A stretch of 31,130 bases of DNA from CF-161 sp035263645. GTDB lineage: Bacteria > Chloroflexota > Dormibacteria > Dormibacterales > Dormibacteraceae. Positions 30,203 to 31,130 of the stretch are shown here, one piece after another. The notes beneath the pieces were generated by a model. The model had not been told where the DNA came from and ran no database searches. It saw only the letters and a program-made list of their open reading frames with translations. Both the position numbers and the translations under genes were made by a program. Within the stretch, counting starts at the first letter, position 1; each line of letters begins with the position of its first letter. The stretch covers positions 1 to 31,130 of the forward strand of contig DATFRD010000429.1 of assembly GCA_035263645.1 (NCBI GenBank), in the 5' to 3' direction.

Positions 30203-31130
30203 TGGCGACCACCCGCGTGACGATGCCGCAGCTCGGGGAGTCGGTCCACGAGGGCACGATCGCCCGCTGGCTGGTGAAGCCGGGCGAGCGCGTGGTCGAG
30301 TTCGAGCCCATGCTCGAGGTCGACACCGACAAGGTCAATGCCGAGGTCCCGGCGCCGGTGACGGGCGTCCTGAAGGAGATTCTCGCGAGCGAGGGCGAGA
30401 CGGTCACCGCCGGCACCGAGATCGCGGTCGTCGAGCTGGAGGCGGGCGCCGAGGCGCCGGCGCAGGTGGAGCTGCGACCCGAGGAGGCGGTGCCGGTGGG
30501 CCCGGACGCAGGCGCGGCCCGAGCCGGTGCTGCCGGCCCTGAGGCTCCCCCGGCCGTGGCGCCGGCGGCACCGGCGCCGCCGGCAACCCCGGCGGCGGCG
30601 GCCCCGGCGCCGGCGCGAGCCCAGGGCGAGCCGGGCGGCGAGCACCGGTACTCACCCGGCGTGATGCTGCTGGCTCAGGAGCAGGGCGTCGACCTGGCGG
30701 CGGTTACGGGTACGGGCCTCGGCGGCAGGGTGACGAAGCGCGACGTGCGCCTCGCGGTCGAGGCTCGCGAGGCTGCGACGCGGCCCGCACCGCCCGCGCG
30801 GCCCCCGGTGCGGCCCGCAGCGCCCGCGGTGCCTGCGCCGCCCACGCCGCGACCCGCGCCGCAGGCGCAGCCGACCGTGCGGGCCGAGCTCGGGGCCCAG
30901 GACGAGGTCGTCCCCCTGACCCGCATGCGGAAGCTGATCGCCGAGAACATGACCCGCTCCAAGACCACGATCCCCCACGCCTGGCAGACGCAGGAGGTGG
31001 ACATGAGCGGGGTCGTGGCCAACCGGAACGCCGTGAAGGCGCAGTTCCAGCAGCGCGAGGGGTTCTCGCTGACATACCTCCCGTACGTCATCGCCGCCGC
31101 GGTCGCGTCTCTGCGCGAGCACCCGGAGGT
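30202..31130 (+). CDS. 2-oxoacid dehydrogenase E2, branched-chain type, 3' end beyond window
   Basis: Acyltransferase core of the second complex; 309 codons are visible. Lipoyl domain 1-78 with K44 in VDTDKVNAEV. A long Ala/Pro linker runs at about 105-146, then the E1/E3-binding domain (YSPGVMLLAQEQGVDL...GTGLGGRVTKRDV), a second Pro-rich linker, and the start of the catalytic domain (VVPLTRMRKLIAENMTRSKTTIPHAW). The DHRxxDG active site lies beyond the window edge. The ATG shares one base with the E1 stop (TGATG). One lipoyl domain with long linkers contrasts with the compact E2 at 10111. Confidence 0.94.
   Translation, partial: MATTRVTMPQLGESVHEGTIARWLVKPGERVVEFEPMLEVDTDKVNAEVPAPVTGVLKEILASEGETVTAGTEIAVVELEAGAEAPAQVELRPEEAVPVGPDAGAARAGAAGPEAPPAVAPAAPAPPATPAAAAPAPARAQGEPGGEHRYSPGVMLLAQEQGVDLAAVTGTGLGGRVTKRDVRLAVEAREAATRPAPPARPPVRPAAPAVPAPPTPRPAPQAQPTVRAELGAQDEVVPLTRMRKLIAENMTRSKTTIPHAWQTQEVDMSGVVANRNAVKAQFQQREGFSLTYLPYVIAAAVASLREHPE

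Noticed and set aside
30480..30860. GC-rich Pro/Ala repeat DNA as a possible repeat array
   Set aside because: In frame it is the flexible Ala/Pro linker region of the E2 protein, which is normal for the family.
1..31130. CRISPR arrays, tRNA or rRNA genes, integrases or transposases
   Set aside because: No regularly spaced direct repeats, tRNA-like cloverleaf blocks, rRNA-like stretches or mobile-element protein motifs were seen on either strand by eye.

Overview
The window is about 31 kb of very GC-rich bacterial chromosome with many GTG starts, strong antisense ORF shadows and tight operons. Gene content (a LuxR regulator with an NB-ARC-type ATPase, a PASTA lipoprotein with a Thr-Pro 'TPTPT' linker, HyuA/HyuB, two 2-oxoacid dehydrogenase gene sets, a MinD-like ATPase) suits a high-GC Chloroflexota or Actinomycetota lineage. 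The Thr-Pro linker and leaderless-looking promoters make me lean towards Chloroflexota, but that is inference. I see no rRNA, tRNA, CRISPR array, phage or transposase gene.

Layout. 1-3571 (minus): hyuA-hyuB, with hyuB cut by the window edge. 3760-6123 (plus): LuxR-type ATPase regulator. 6188-7372 (plus): MinD/ParA-like ATPase, convergent with a minus-strand pair (7392-9297) of an unknown beta-rich protein and a PASTA-repeat lipoprotein. 9298-10110: a scarred interval with a perfect hairpin, a decayed duplicate of an E2 C-terminus, and a short ORF behind a clear promoter. 10111-16018 (minus): a likely operon read as MFS transporter, aldehyde dehydrogenase, E1-alpha, E1-beta, E2. 16165-17876 (minus): a GlsB/YeaQ-like membrane protein, a REC-histidine kinase hybrid and a tiny upstream ORF. 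18016-20151 (minus): glycogen-debranching-type glycosidase, divergent from a GT4 glycosyltransferase across an AT-rich gap. 20299-25326 (plus): glycosyltransferase, beta-hydroxyacid dehydrogenase, AAA+ ATPase, CDF metal transporter. 25392 to the end (plus): citrate synthase, dihydrolipoyl dehydrogenase (E3), fused E1-alpha/beta of branched-chain type, and E2 (cut by the window edge).

How the genes fit together. Two 2-oxoacid dehydrogenase gene sets lie about 13 kb apart on opposite strands. The plus-strand set carries the only E3 in the window, which the minus-strand set may share. Their acyl-CoA products would feed the citrate synthase. The minus-strand set is coupled by GTGA overlaps to an aldehyde dehydrogenase, which suggests a catabolic route through an aldehyde and a 2-oxoacid or acetoin.

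Most unusual features. (1) A structured repeat of about 165 bp is present three times (11200-11365, 24179-24345, 26511-26673), each time at the end of a coding region. (2) A 66-bp fossil of an E2 C-terminus lies about 0.5 kb beyond the intact E2. (3) TANNNT -10 hexamers recur 6-9 nt before start codons, implying common leaderless transcription. (4) A PASTA lipoprotein, an unknown beta-rich protein and a MinD-like ATPase form a possible undescribed envelope module.
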